The position numbers and the translations under genes were made by a program. 64,000 nucleotides of DNA from BA4 sp044376575 (lineage in GTDB: Bacteria > Bacteroidota > Bacteroidia > CAIKAF01). The stretch covers positions 146,704 to 210,703 of the forward strand of contig JBILKR010000002.1 of NCBI GenBank assembly GCA_044376575.1. The letters run 5' to 3'. Shown here in pieces: positions 52,395-63,200 of this stretch. Numbering within the stretch: position 1 is the stretch's first letter; every line of letters begins with the position of its first letter. The notes beneath the pieces are model-generated. The model made no database searches and had not been told where the DNA came from. It saw only the letters and a list, made by a program, of their open reading frames with translations.

Positions 52395-53288
52395 ATGCGT
52401 TATATTCCCCAAAAATGTAACTTTGAGGGTATGAATTGGAATAACATTTTAAATGAATATGAAACAATAATAAAAATTGTTTCTATCGTTGTCATTGCTT
52501 TTATTTTAAACCGATTTCTTCGGGTAATGATTTCTGCATATTTTAAAAGAGAATCGGCACGTATCAATGTAGATCCTACAGCGTATAATTTTCTAAAGAA
52601 TGCATTGACATTTATAATTGTTGTATTTGCATCTTTAAGTGTTATATATTCTATACCCGCCTTTAAACAGCTCGCCGTGACTCTATTTGCAGGGGCCGGT
52701 ATTTTGGCTGCTATTATAGGTTTTGCATCTCAAACAGCTTTTTCAAACATTATCAATGGTATTTTTATTGTTATTTTTAAACCATTCCGAATTGGTGATA
52801 TTGTTGAAATTGGAAGACAACAGTCAGAGTATGTTGGTCGGGTTGAAGACATCACATTGCGACATACCGTAATCAGAAATTATGAAAATAAGCGAGTAGT
52901 TGTACCCAACTCTGTGATAAGCACAGAAATCATCGTTAATCGTTCACTTATTGAAGAAAAGCTCATTCGTTTTATGGATGTTTATATCAGTTATGAAAGT
53001 GATCTTGACAAAGCCATTGACATCATTCGTGACGAAGTACAAAAGCATCCTAATTATATTGATCCAAGGACAACAGAAGAAATCAATGCGGGCAGACAAC
53101 CTGTAGATGTGGTTGTATATAGATTATCCGAGAAGGGAGTGCAACTTAGGGCTTATTTATGCGGAAAGGATTCCCCATCTTCGTTTGACTTAATGACGGA
53201 TATGAATTATACTATTAAGAAACGATTCGACGTAGAGCATATTGAAATGCCTTACACACCTGTTCAGATTATGAAACAAAATTTATAA
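52395..53288 (+). CDS. Small-conductance mechanosensitive channel (MscS family)
   Basis: 297 residues from the first ATG. Three membrane helices, the last being the pore helix with GAGILAAIIGFASQTAFSNIINGIF; then the conserved FKPFRIGDIVEIGRQ beta domain and the alpha/beta C-terminal domain. It opens on membrane tension to release solutes. An ATG at 52431 (MNWNNIL) is a serious alternative start, since a TAACTTTG box ends 5 nt before it. corA follows 7 bp later. Confidence 0.92.
   Translation: MRYIPQKCNFEGMNWNNILNEYETIIKIVSIVVIAFILNRFLRVMISAYFKRESARINVDPTAYNFLKNALTFIIVVFASLSVIYSIPAFKQLAVTLFAGAGILAAIIGFASQTAFSNIINGIFIVIFKPFRIGDIVEIGRQQSEYVGRVEDITLRHTVIRNYENKRVVVPNSVISTEIIVNRSLIEEKLIRFMDVYISYESDLDKAIDIIRDEVQKHPNYIDPRTTEEINAGRQPVDVVVYRLSEKGVQLRAYLCGKDSPSSFDLMTDMNYTIKKRFDVEHIEMPYTPVQIMKQNL
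52418..52425 (+). promoter_or_regulatory. Possible -7 box at the MscS gene start
   Basis: TAACTTTG matches TAnnTTTG. It lies inside the longer MscS reading frame and 5 nt before the internal ATG at 52431. No -33 TTG is seen. Confidence 0.3.
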
Positions 53289-53295
53289 TACCGGA

Positions 53296-54357
53296 ATGAA
53301 TAGACCGAACCAATCATTCCCTCACCTTAAAAAAGGACAAGCTCCTGGAACGCTCGTATATGTTGGCGAAGGTAGTTCAGCCAGCATTAAAATACACCTG
53401 ATTCAATTTAATGAAAACGAATTAAAGGAAAGCTATCCTAAATCTATTGATGAATTAACAAAACTTGTTGATACAAGCTTTAATAACTGGATAAATATTG
53501 ATGGAGTTCACGATGTAAAAATAGTAGAAGAAATTGGGGTGTCATTTTCATTGGATAATCTGGCTCTTGAAGATATTTCAAACACGCATACACGACCAAA
53601 ACTTGATACATACGATGATTATACAATTTGTATCATTAAAGATTTATACATCCATCAGGAAGCAATTCTTGCTGAACAAATTTCTTTTATACTTAAAGAA
53701 AAAATTCTCATCACATTTCAGGAAGAAGCCGGTGATGTTTTTGATGCGGTAAGAAATAGAATCCGAAGCCCACATAATAAAATAAGACTGCGGGGAACAG
53801 ATTATCTTGCCTATGCATTAATGGATGCCATTGTAGATAATTACTTTATCATCACCGATCATTTTGACAAGCAACTGGATATTCTTGAAGAAGAATTATA
53901 TAATACTACATACAAAGATCAGCTCAAAAAAATTCAACACGCAAAAAATAACTTTTCAATTCTTAAACGTGCCGCACTTCCTATGCGTGAAGTAGTATTT
54001 TCGATGTATAAAAGTGAAGAGTTAATTTTCAAAAAAAAGACACGCATATTTATTCGTGATCTCGTTGACCATATTACTCATATAAATGAAAATATAGAAC
54101 AATCAAAAGATCGGGTAAATGGATTGATGAGTATATATCTTTCAGGAACCAACGAAATCATGAATAATATCATGAAAACCCTAACGATTGTTTCGACTAT
54201 TTTCATGGCACTTTCATTAATTGCCGGAATTTATGGAATGAATTTTAAATATATGCCCGAAACAGAATGGAGATACGGATACTTTGTTGTAGTATCTATG
54301 ATGTTTATTCTTGCGGTTATTTTGTTTGTGTTTTTCAGAAGAAGAAAATGGTTGTAA
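53296..54357 (+). CDS. corA: CorA-family Mg2+/Co2+ transporter
   Basis: 353 residues. A large cytoplasmic N-terminal domain (about 1-285), then two membrane helices, with the pore signature YGMNF at the end of the first and a short basic C-terminus (FFRRRKWL). It mediates divalent cation uptake as a pentamer. MPETEW replaces the usual MPEL after GMN, a common variation. It is positioned between the MscS gene and the ABC gene (13 bp). Confidence 0.94.
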   Translation: MNRPNQSFPHLKKGQAPGTLVYVGEGSSASIKIHLIQFNENELKESYPKSIDELTKLVDTSFNNWINIDGVHDVKIVEEIGVSFSLDNLALEDISNTHTRPKLDTYDDYTICIIKDLYIHQEAILAEQISFILKEKILITFQEEAGDVFDAVRNRIRSPHNKIRLRGTDYLAYALMDAIVDNYFIITDHFDKQLDILEEELYNTTYKDQLKKIQHAKNNFSILKRAALPMREVVFSMYKSEELIFKKKTRIFIRDLVDHITHINENIEQSKDRVNGLMSIYLSGTNEIMNNIMKTLTIVSTIFMALSLIAGIYGMNFKYMPETEWRYGYFVVVSMMFILAVILFVFFRRRKWL

Positions 54358-54370
54358 TCAATTGTTCCGC

Positions 54371-56101
54371 ATGAATTTTTCAACCAAGGATATACTCTTA
54401 GAAATAAAAAATCTTTCGCTTTCATTTAAAACGGCAAATGAATTAAAATCTGCATTGCATGATATTTCATTCAGTGTACATAAAGGCCAAACGATTGGTG
54501 TAGTAGGAGAATCAGGATCAGGAAAGTCAATCACCTCACTTTCTATAATGCGGCTTCTTACATCGAAAGCGCAGATTGATCATGGTAAAATTCTTTATAC
54601 AGATCAAACCGGATACACCAGAGATTTAATCCATGCATCATCAAAAGCAATGGAAAGTATTCGCGGAAAAGAAATAGGTATGGTTTTTCAGGAGCCCATG
54701 ACATCGCTAAATCCATCTCTTACCTGCGGATTTCAAATTGAAGAAGCAATTAGAAAACACCTGCATAAAACTTCTGATGACGCAAAAAAAAATGTCATTG
54801 ACTTATTTGAACAAGTTCAGCTTCCACGTGCATCATCATTATTTTCATCCTATCCCCATGAGCTTTCCGGCGGACAAAAACAACGTGTAATGATTGCGAT
54901 GGCCATCAGTTGTAATCCGAGTTTGTTAATCGCTGATGAACCAACAACTGCTCTTGACGTGACCGTTCAAAAAAATATTTTGGAGTTGCTAAAACAGTTA
55001 CAGAAAGAACGCAACATGGGAATTATTTTTATTACCCATGACCTAGGAGTTACAGCAGAAATGGCTGATGAAGTGGTAGTAATGCACAAAGGAAAAATTG
55101 TAGAAAAGGGAATAACAAAAAAAATACTCATCAACCCAGAACACTCATATACAAAAGGATTAATGGCTTGTCGTCCTCCTGAAAACAAAAGATATATTTA
55201 TCTCCCTACAGTAAGTGATTTTATTTCAGGAAATGGCGAAGATCTGCTGGATGAGAAAAATATTTATACCACAGAAAAAAGAAGTGAGAAACATAAAACA
55301 ATATATACACAACCACCACTTCTTGAAGTAAAAAATCTATTTAAAACCTATACGAAAAGAAAAAGTTTGTGGGGTGAAAAAGAACAAATTCACGCAGTAA
55401 AGAACATCAGTTTTCCTGTTTATAAAGGAGAAACGCTGGGTCTTGTGGGTGAATCAGGATGCGGGAAAACAACACTGGGGCGTTGTCTGCTACGGCTCAT
55501 TGAACCCAGCAGCGGACAAATATTATTTCAGGGAAATGACATCACACATTGGTCGGTTTCAGCATTAAGAAAATTCAGGAAACAGCTGCAGATCATTTTT
55601 CAGGATCCCTATTCATCATTGAATCCAAAAATGAAAATTGGTGACGCCATTGTTGAGCCTATGAAAGTTCACCAATTACACAAAAATGATACAGAAAGGA
55701 AAAAGAAAGTAATTGAACTGCTTGAAAGAGTGGGGTTAAACGAAGAGCATTTTCATCGTTATCCGCATGAGTTTTCAGGTGGTCAGCGTCAGCGTATTGT
55801 TATTGCAAGGGCGTTGGCCTGCGAACCGTCATTTGTTATCTGTGACGAATCAGTTTCTGCACTTGATGTAAGTGTTCAGGCGCAGGTACTCAATTTACTC
55901 AACGAATTAAAAAATGAATTTAACCTGACTTATATTTTTATTTCCCACGATCTTTCAGTTGTAAAATATATGAGCGATCGGATGATGGTTATGAATCGAG
56001 GAGAACTGGTTGAAATGGGAGATCCTGATATAATTTATCCAAACCCTTCTTCAGATTATACACGCAAATTGATTAATGCGATTCCACGCATTAATTTTTA
56101 A
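54371..56101 (+). CDS. Dipeptide/oligopeptide ABC transporter, two fused ATPase domains (YejF/GsiA-like)
   Basis: 576 residues from the ATG at 54371 (an upstream TTG at 54311 would run into corA). Two ATPase halves: Walker A GESGSGKS (about 46-53) and GESGCGKTT (about 360-368), signatures LSGGQKQR and FSGGQRQR, Walker B LLIADEPTTALD and FVICDESVSALD. The second domain has Ser where Pro-Thr is usual after Glu. It powers an oligopeptide importer. No permease or binding-protein genes are adjacent, so the partners must be elsewhere. Confidence 0.93.
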   Translation: MNFSTKDILLEIKNLSLSFKTANELKSALHDISFSVHKGQTIGVVGESGSGKSITSLSIMRLLTSKAQIDHGKILYTDQTGYTRDLIHASSKAMESIRGKEIGMVFQEPMTSLNPSLTCGFQIEEAIRKHLHKTSDDAKKNVIDLFEQVQLPRASSLFSSYPHELSGGQKQRVMIAMAISCNPSLLIADEPTTALDVTVQKNILELLKQLQKERNMGIIFITHDLGVTAEMADEVVVMHKGKIVEKGITKKILINPEHSYTKGLMACRPPENKRYIYLPTVSDFISGNGEDLLDEKNIYTTEKRSEKHKTIYTQPPLLEVKNLFKTYTKRKSLWGEKEQIHAVKNISFPVYKGETLGLVGESGCGKTTLGRCLLRLIEPSSGQILFQGNDITHWSVSALRKFRKQLQIIFQDPYSSLNPKMKIGDAIVEPMKVHQLHKNDTERKKKVIELLERVGLNEEHFHRYPHEFSGGQRQRIVIARALACEPSFVICDESVSALDVSVQAQVLNLLNELKNEFNLTYIFISHDLSVVKYMSDRMMVMNRGELVEMGDPDIIYPNPSSDYTRKLINAIPRINF

Positions 56102-57260
56102 TGAATTTCATTTGTTGAGTTCCATTGGTGTTTTGCATTTTTAGCAAATACACACCTTTAGACAAATGAGCTACAGGAATAGAAAAATAAGTTGAATGAG
56201 GATTGATATTGATTAACTCTTTACCGGTCATATCTAAAATTTGTAACTCAAGTATCGTTTGATTTTGAGAAAGAACATTCAATATCTCATCCACTGGATT
56301 AGGATAAACAAGAATATCTTCTGCATTAAAAGATGGAAGTTCTGTATAAAAATCACTTTTAAAAATCACACCTTCCGCACCGGCAAGATAAACAGCACCT
56401 GTTGATGTTGATTCCACATCAAACAAAACTTCTACTGAAGGTAAGTTGATCAATTGCCATTGCACCCCATTATTTAACGTTTGTAATACAACCTGATCGC
56501 CGGTTATAAATCCTGATTGATGATCAGTAAAATGTATTTGATGTAAATCATTTGTAACTCCGGCATCAATACTATTCCAGTTGGATCCTGCATTGGTTGA
56601 ATATAAAATGGTGCCTGAAAAACCGCATACAAAAACAGTATCCGGAGATATCGCAAATATCCCTGTAAGGGTTTGATCTGTTCCTGATGTGCAGGTAGTC
56701 CATTGACTCCCTCCGTCCGAAGTTTTTACAATGGTTCCCGATGCACCCACTGCATATCCATATAAACTATCCGCAAAATGGATGTCAAGCAAAGTATTTG
56801 AAGTTGGCGAAGAAAAAGCTGACCAATTATTACCGCTATTCGTTGTACGAATTATTGTTCCGTTCAATCCAACAGCAGAACCAATTTCCTGAGAGATAAA
56901 ATCAAGAGCATACAACCATTGATTGGTATTGGCGGGCTTGGGCGACCAGGTAATTCCAAAATCAGTTGATTGATAAATTATTCCATTATAACCCACCATA
57001 ATAAAAATTCCATTGCCGATATAACGAACTGCATACATCCATTGTGTTGCCGGTAATGACTGAGAAGACCATGATTGCCCGGCGTCAGTTGTTCTTATTA
57101 TTACAGATTGATTCAACGCACCACCGACAAAAACACCGGTATCTTTATTTGCAAAACTGATGCCATAGAGATTTACATTTACAGGGCTGTTTAAAGGGGT
57201 CCATTGTGCATATAACGGAGACGCAAGCAACAAATAAATGAGAAATATTCTGAATTTCAT
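56091..57260 (-). CDS. T9SS type A protein with Ycf48-like/BNR repeats
   Basis: 389 residues with a signal peptide (1-18). Seven or so blades of a beta propeller are recognisable by the repeated pattern TxDGGxxW / TxNSGxNW with G-xG-I (for example RTTDAGQSWSSQ, KTSDGGSQWTTC, YSTNAGSNWNSI), as in Ycf48/BNR-like proteins. The C-terminal 75 residues are a type A sorting domain (ILVYPNPVDEILNV, GVYLLKMQNTNG). Surface protein of unknown target. Its 3' end overlaps the ABC gene by 11 bp. Confidence 0.88.
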   Translation of the reverse strand: MKFRIFLIYLLLASPLYAQWTPLNSPVNVNLYGISFANKDTGVFVGGALNQSVIIRTTDAGQSWSSQSLPATQWMYAVRYIGNGIFIMVGYNGIIYQSTDFGITWSPKPANTNQWLYALDFISQEIGSAVGLNGTIIRTTNSGNNWSAFSSPTSNTLLDIHFADSLYGYAVGASGTIVKTSDGGSQWTTCTSGTDQTLTGIFAISPDTVFVCGFSGTILYSTNAGSNWNSIDAGVTNDLHQIHFTDHQSGFITGDQVVLQTLNNGVQWQLINLPSVEVLFDVESTSTGAVYLAGAEGVIFKSDFYTELPSFNAEDILVYPNPVDEILNVLSQNQTILELQILDMTGKELININPHSTYFSIPVAHLSKGVYLLKMQNTNGTQQMKFIKN

Positions 57261-57382
57261 TTCTGTTTCAGCTGATTTTACGTTGAGTCAAGCTCCGTCA
57301 AAATTAATTTATTTTTTACAACGATGGAGAGATTTCATAAAATCAAGTCATTGAAAAAATTCAATGAGCTAATTTACTATCA

Positions 57383-59251
57383 TTATTCAGAAGCAACCAA
57401 TCTAATCTCAACCCTTCTGTTGGCTCTTCTCCCCTCTTTAGTTGAGTTTGGTTTTGCAGGTTTACTCTGACCAAAAGCATCAAGAACAAAAACGCTTTTT
57501 TGAACACCCTGCCTTATTAAATAATTTCTTACTGTCCTTGCCCTCCGTGAAGATAATTTGATGTTATATACACGATTTCCTACGTTGTCTGTGTGACCAT
57601 CAACAAATAATTTAAACATAGGAAACTGCTTAACAAACGACGCAAAATCATTTAATGATTGACAATATTCCTGATTCAAATCATCTGAATCAAATGCAAA
57701 TAAAATCGGATTGGAGACAAAACTATTTGCATACTCTTTTACAGCTTCTTTTCCAAACAACAATGCTATATCAAGTGATTTGTTTTCTGCATCGGGGAAT
57801 GTATTTGTTAAAGAAGACAATTCGGCTAACCTGGAGGGATCAGATTTTTTTACTTCATTAATTACCAATGCGGCTATATTTTCCAACTGACGATTTAATT
57901 CTTCTTTGCGTACAGAAACTTGTTTCAATTCATTGAGACCACTTCTCATTTGAGCCTCCATTTGTGCAATATATGTTTCCTCAACACCTGCCTGTCTCAA
58001 TACATTGCTGATAGAATCAATTATGTTACCTGCATAAACAGGATCAGTAATATTTGCAATAAATTCTTCCGTTAGTCGATTGATTTCATCCTGAACTTTC
58101 GCAACGCTTAGATAGTCAACATTTTCTTTGGAAAGCAAAGATGTTATAATCTCCTGAGTTAGTTTATTATTGTTATTTATTAAATCATTCTTAATTTGCT
58201 TTTCATTGGCAGTTAACTGATTCATCTCTTCTGTTAAAGCCTGAAAAGACTGAGCTGCCATGCTGCCAAGAATGGATTTATCTATCCCTAATGAAGTGTC
58301 TGATATTACATTTCCCAAAACAAAAATTCTTGCATTCATCTCGGCATTAGACTCCTGAGCCGTCAACGCTCTAAATTCATCAACGGAGAGATTAATCATG
58401 TAATATATATCATCAGAAGACCCTCTGTTTGAAGAAATAAATCCGTTTTTTTCACCAAGAAAAAAGACATCATAATCATCAGATACAGAATTTACGGGTT
58501 CCGGATAATTCAATACCTGATTATTTTTTAAATAATATACATCCATTCCGCCCATTCCTCCTGAACGATCAGACGTAAAATTAAAAACACCATTGGTAAA
58601 CATTGGGAACCATTCATTGGCTGAAGTATTAACTTCTGATACATATTGAGGCTGACCTATGAAATTACCGTTGAATGGTATTTTATAAATATCATAATCT
58701 CTTCCTCCTGTAGTATCCATATCTGAAGAGAAATATAACATGGAAGAGGTCTCATCAAAAAAAGGATGAACAACATTATACTGATTTGAATTAAATGTAA
58801 TGCTGTCAAAATAAGTCCATGTAGTATCTGTTGCTTTTATCAGTCCAAAAATTCCCATTTTCCCTTTTAACGCAGGATCAGAATTGTTTGTAAAAAAAAG
58901 AATATTGCCATTCTGTGCCGAACATACCGGTCCATCATAAAAGCGTGAGCTGATTAATATTTTTTGTCCATCAAATGCATTAGGTAGTTTAGCATCCAAT
59001 CTATTACAGGAATCTTTTATATAAACATCAGTAAATGGCTTTCCTGAATATTCATCAAATACTGTTGATCCATCCAATGCTTTTGAAACAGCTAAAAACC
59101 ATATATCTCCGTTGATTAATCGGGGAGAATACTCATCTCCCTGAGAATTGAAACAAACAGGAAATAATTTATACGTTGAATTACCGGTTTGACAAACAGC
59201 AGAGAGGATACTCATCCATAAAATAATTACCAGTAATACATTTTTTATCAT
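57383..59251 (-). CDS. OmpA-family protein with PD40 propeller and helical insert
   Basis: 622 residues (ATG 59251; the GTG before it adds one residue). Signal peptide about 1-21. The N-terminal part (about 25-300) has WD40-like PD40 strands (DETSSMLYFSSDMD, GVFNFTSDRSGGMGG). Next comes a polar helical region of about 150 residues (about 325-490). The C-terminal OmpA domain (about 512-622) shows FVDGHTDNVGN and NIKLSSRRARTVRNYL for peptidoglycan binding. OmpA/PD40 proteins accompany PorP/SprF at T9SS type B loci; here porP lies 19 bp upstream. Confidence 0.9.
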   Translation of the reverse strand: MIKNVLLVIILWMSILSAVCQTGNSTYKLFPVCFNSQGDEYSPRLINGDIWFLAVSKALDGSTVFDEYSGKPFTDVYIKDSCNRLDAKLPNAFDGQKILISSRFYDGPVCSAQNGNILFFTNNSDPALKGKMGIFGLIKATDTTWTYFDSITFNSNQYNVVHPFFDETSSMLYFSSDMDTTGGRDYDIYKIPFNGNFIGQPQYVSEVNTSANEWFPMFTNGVFNFTSDRSGGMGGMDVYYLKNNQVLNYPEPVNSVSDDYDVFFLGEKNGFISSNRGSSDDIYYMINLSVDEFRALTAQESNAEMNARIFVLGNVISDTSLGIDKSILGSMAAQSFQALTEEMNQLTANEKQIKNDLINNNNKLTQEIITSLLSKENVDYLSVAKVQDEINRLTEEFIANITDPVYAGNIIDSISNVLRQAGVEETYIAQMEAQMRSGLNELKQVSVRKEELNRQLENIAALVINEVKKSDPSRLAELSSLTNTFPDAENKSLDIALLFGKEAVKEYANSFVSNPILFAFDSDDLNQEYCQSLNDFASFVKQFPMFKLFVDGHTDNVGNRVYNIKLSSRRARTVRNYLIRQGVQKSVFVLDAFGQSKPAKPNSTKEGRRANRRVEIRLVASE

Positions 59252-59270
59252 CACTTAATATGAATACAAA

Positions 59271-60200
59271 TTAATTAAAGAAACGTGGTCCCTGAAACTT
59301 TGATGGCTTTGCTTCATTGAATTTAAGGCGTAACACCGCTTCATGAGTCTGCAATGAAACCCTGTTCAATTCACTGGTAGGAATAGAATAAGAATATCCA
59401 ACATAAAATTTATTTTTTATTTCATATCCCAATACAACACCTACATTACTTGCATACTGATAAGAGATACCAAAATCAAATTTTTTCTTATAAGTAAACA
59501 TTGCATTCACATCGGCATAAAGCGGCTGATTATTAACATAACGGATAGTTAAATTTGGACGAAAATCAAATGTTTTATGTAATGGAATATTCCCGCCTAC
59601 ATATCCTACAAAACCATTGGATGTTATATAATCAGACATATCTACATTAGAAAAACTTGTTATTCCTATGTGTGGTTGTGCTATTCCAATATAAATAAAT
59701 CTGTTATATGCCAACAATCCCCAACCGGCTCCCAGAAGCGTTCCTGAATTCAGCGCATTCGCCATGTGCGGGTCATTTTCAACGGTAGTGTTTAATGAAG
59801 GAAGATCAATAAACATAGATGAAAACATCACTCTTAATCCCAAAGCAACTTTCCATTGTTCACTAACTTTTAAGTGGTAAGCAACGTTAACACTTCCGCG
59901 AGTAGTTGTTACAGGCCCATGTTGATCTCTTGATATTGTAGCTCCTAATCCTAAACTTTTAAATACAGAAAAATTTCCTGTAGCAGAATATGTTGTTGGA
60001 GCTCCTGTAATTCCAACCATTGAAAGTGATCCCAACACTGAAACATCACTGTAAGGGTTTGCTCCTGCCTGCGCTGGATTCAACATTAAACTATTAAATT
60101 GATTCTGTCGGTAACTCGGATCTGACTGAGCTATTATTTTTCCTGTAGCAACAGTAAATACTATCAGAAAAAAGACCGTATGATGAATTAAACTTTTCAT
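59271..60200 (-). CDS. PorP/SprF family type IX secretion membrane protein
   Basis: 309 residues with a signal peptide (about 1-24). The N-terminal DPSYRQNQFNSLMLNPAQAG motif (in part) and the alternating beta strands up to the end mark the PorP/SprF family. These 14-strand outer membrane proteins help display or attach T9SS cargo, and SprF is needed for export of the type B adhesin SprB in F. johnsoniae. The gene follows the HYR adhesin by 24 bp, the same arrangement as sprB-sprF. Confidence 0.95.
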   Translation of the reverse strand: MKSLIHHTVFFLIVFTVATGKIIAQSDPSYRQNQFNSLMLNPAQAGANPYSDVSVLGSLSMVGITGAPTTYSATGNFSVFKSLGLGATISRDQHGPVTTTRGSVNVAYHLKVSEQWKVALGLRVMFSSMFIDLPSLNTTVENDPHMANALNSGTLLGAGWGLLAYNRFIYIGIAQPHIGITSFSNVDMSDYITSNGFVGYVGGNIPLHKTFDFRPNLTIRYVNNQPLYADVNAMFTYKKKFDFGISYQYASNVGVVLGYEIKNKFYVGYSYSIPTSELNRVSLQTHEAVLRLKFNEAKPSKFQGPRFFN

Positions 60201-60224
60201 TTCTTTATTTAATTTTTTCTATAA

Positions 60225-63200
60225 TTATTTAGCACGATTGATATAAACAAATCCTTGTTTTTCAACTCCGTTATCTAACATAAGAACGTAGTAATAAGTA
60301 TCATCAGGAAGCGCTGCACCATTTTGAGATGAAGTTCCATCCCACTGATTTGCATATTCATTGCTTTCATAAACCTTGTTACCATAGCGATTGAAAATAT
60401 GCAATGTTTTTAAAGTACTGCTGCTTAATCCCGGGATAACAAAGAAGTCATTGATTCCGTCTCCGTCTGGGGTAAATCCATTGGGAATTAACACCTCTGT
60501 AGTGTTTACCAAATTATCACAGGCATCATCTATCCCGTCAAAGTCAGCATCAACTCCACTTTGTAGTACAGTCACATTAAACTGAACTACACTTATATTT
60601 CCGTAAACGTCTTCAACAATCAATTCTACTTTGTTCATGCCTAAATGCTCACATGTAAATATTTCTTGAGATAATGTGATATCAGCTATTGAACAATTAT
60701 CTGTTGAGCCGGCATCTGCATCAGCCGGTGTTATGGAAACGGATCCGGACGGCGAAAGTGTAACTGTTAAATCATTGGTCAATACTACCGGACTAACAGT
60801 ATCTGCAACAGTCACCAGCTGTGTTGCTGTACTAGTATTTCCGGAAGCATCAGTAGCTGTCCATGTTATCGTTGTAATTCCTATTTGATACGTAGCCGGT
60901 GCATCGCTCGTGATGGTTGCTACAGAACAATTATCTGTTGTATAAGGCTGACCCAGTGACACATTAGAAACTTCACAAGACGAGGATACATATACAAATA
61001 CATCTGCAGGTGCAATAACGCTTGGATTTGTGTTATCTTCAACTGTTACCGTTTGTGTGGCTGTGGCTGTATTTCCCGCTGCATCTGATACCGTCCATAT
61101 TATATTAGTAACTCCAATCTGGAAAGCACTAGGTGCATTATTTGTAACTGAAAGTATAGAACAATTATCTGATGTAACCGGAGAACCCAAAGCAACCAGT
61201 GTTGCTTCACAAGCTGCATTTGCATCAATAACAACATCTGCCGGAGCAAATATTACCGGATTAATATTATCATTTACTGTAACTAATTGAATTGATTGCG
61301 CTGAATTACCATTAATATCAGTTGCAGTCCATGTTACTGTGGTAGTTCCTAATGGGAATATCGCCGGTGCATTGTTAATTAATGATAGAATTGCACAATC
61401 ATCAGTAACAACAGGATTTCCCAATACAACTCCGGTTGCTGAACATCCTGAATTAGCAGAAACCGTAATATCTGTAGGGGATGTAATTACAGGAGCTACT
61501 AAATCTGTAACGGTTACTTGCTGTGAAGCAGTAGAAATATTTCCTGCGGCATCTGTAACTGTCCATATTACTGTGGTTGTTCCAACCGGGAAAGTAGCCG
61601 GTGCATTATTTGATATGCTTGGTATGTCACAATTGTCAAATACAACAGGGGTTCCTAATGAAGCAACGATAGCAGAACAATTAGATGAAACCGGAACTGT
61701 AATATTTGTTGGCGCAAAAATTACAGGGGCAACTAAATCTACAACTGTAATTGTCTGAGTTGCAGTAGAAATATTTCCTGCAGCATCAGCAACTGTCCAT
61801 GTAACTGTCGTTGTTCCTAAAGGAAATACTACCGGAGCATTGTTCGTTACACTTACCACGGTACAATTATCTGAAGTCGTCGGTGAGCCAATATTTACAT
61901 TGAATGCTGAACATGAGGCATTCGCATTCACCGTTACATTCGATGGGGCCGTAATCGTAGGATTTGTATTGTCATTCACCGTTACGGTTTGTGTCGCCGT
62001 TGCTGTATTGCCTGAGCCGTCTATTACCGTCCATGTTACTATTGTAGTTCCTAACGGGAACGTCGCTGGAGCGTTGTTCGTTACACTCGCTACTGAACAG
62101 TTGTCCGATGTGGTGGGTGTACCCAAGGTTACACTTGTTGCCTGACAGCTTGCATTCGCACTCACTGTTACATTTGATGGTGCTGTAATTATTGGTGCCG
62201 CATTGTCATTCACTGTTACTGTCTGCGTCGCTGTCGATGTATTGCCTGATCCATCCGTTACTGTCCACGTTACTGTGGTAGTTCCTAACGGGAACGTTGC
62301 AGGGGCATTGTTCGTTACGCTTGCCACAGAACAGTTATCTGATGTTACAGGATTACCTAATGTAGCCAATGTTGCTGAACAAGAATTATTTGCATTCACT
62401 GTAATGTTAGCCGGAACTACAATTGTTGGTGCTGTATTGTCATTCACTGTTACTGTTTGCGTCGCAGTTGCTGTATTGCCTGATCCATCAGTTACTGTCC
62501 ACGTTACTGTGGTAGTTCCCAATGGAAATGGCGATGGTGCGTTATTCGTTACACTCGCTACTGAACAGTTATCTGATGTTACAGGTGAACCTATATTCAC
62601 ATTAAATGCTACACATGATGCATTCGAAGGCACTGTTACATTCGAAGGTGCGGTAATCGTTGGATTTGTGTTATCCTCAACGGTTACTGTTTGAGTTACT
62701 GTTGCCGTATTCCCTGAACCGTCCTTCACCAACCATGTTACAATGGTTACACCTAGAGGGAATGTTGCAGGAGCATTATTTGTTATACTTGAAATCATAC
62801 AGTTATCCGAAGTTAACGGGAACCCAAGATTTACAGAACTTGCTTCACAATTATTATCCGCACTGACAATAACATTTGGAGGAGGAATAACGGTTGGATT
62901 TGAATTATCATTCACAGTAACAGTTTGAGTTGCGGTTGTGATATTACCGGATGCATCAGTTACCGTCCAGGTTACTATAGTAGTTCCTATCGGGAAGATT
63001 GCCGGAGCATCATTTGTTACACTGGATACTAAACAGTTATCTGCTGTAACAGGATTACCTAATGTAATTAAAGTTGCTGTACAAGTAAAATCAGCATTCT
63101 CGATGATATTAGCAGGTGCAACGATGGTTGGTGCAACATTGTCATTCACCGTTACGGTTTGCGTCGCTGTGGCTGCATTACCTGAGCCATCAGTTACTGT

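Noticed and set aside
54311..54370. TTG start giving the ABC protein 20 extra residues
   Set aside because: It lies inside corA, encodes a Cys-rich segment unlike ABC N-termini, and an ATG follows at 54371 with normal spacing.
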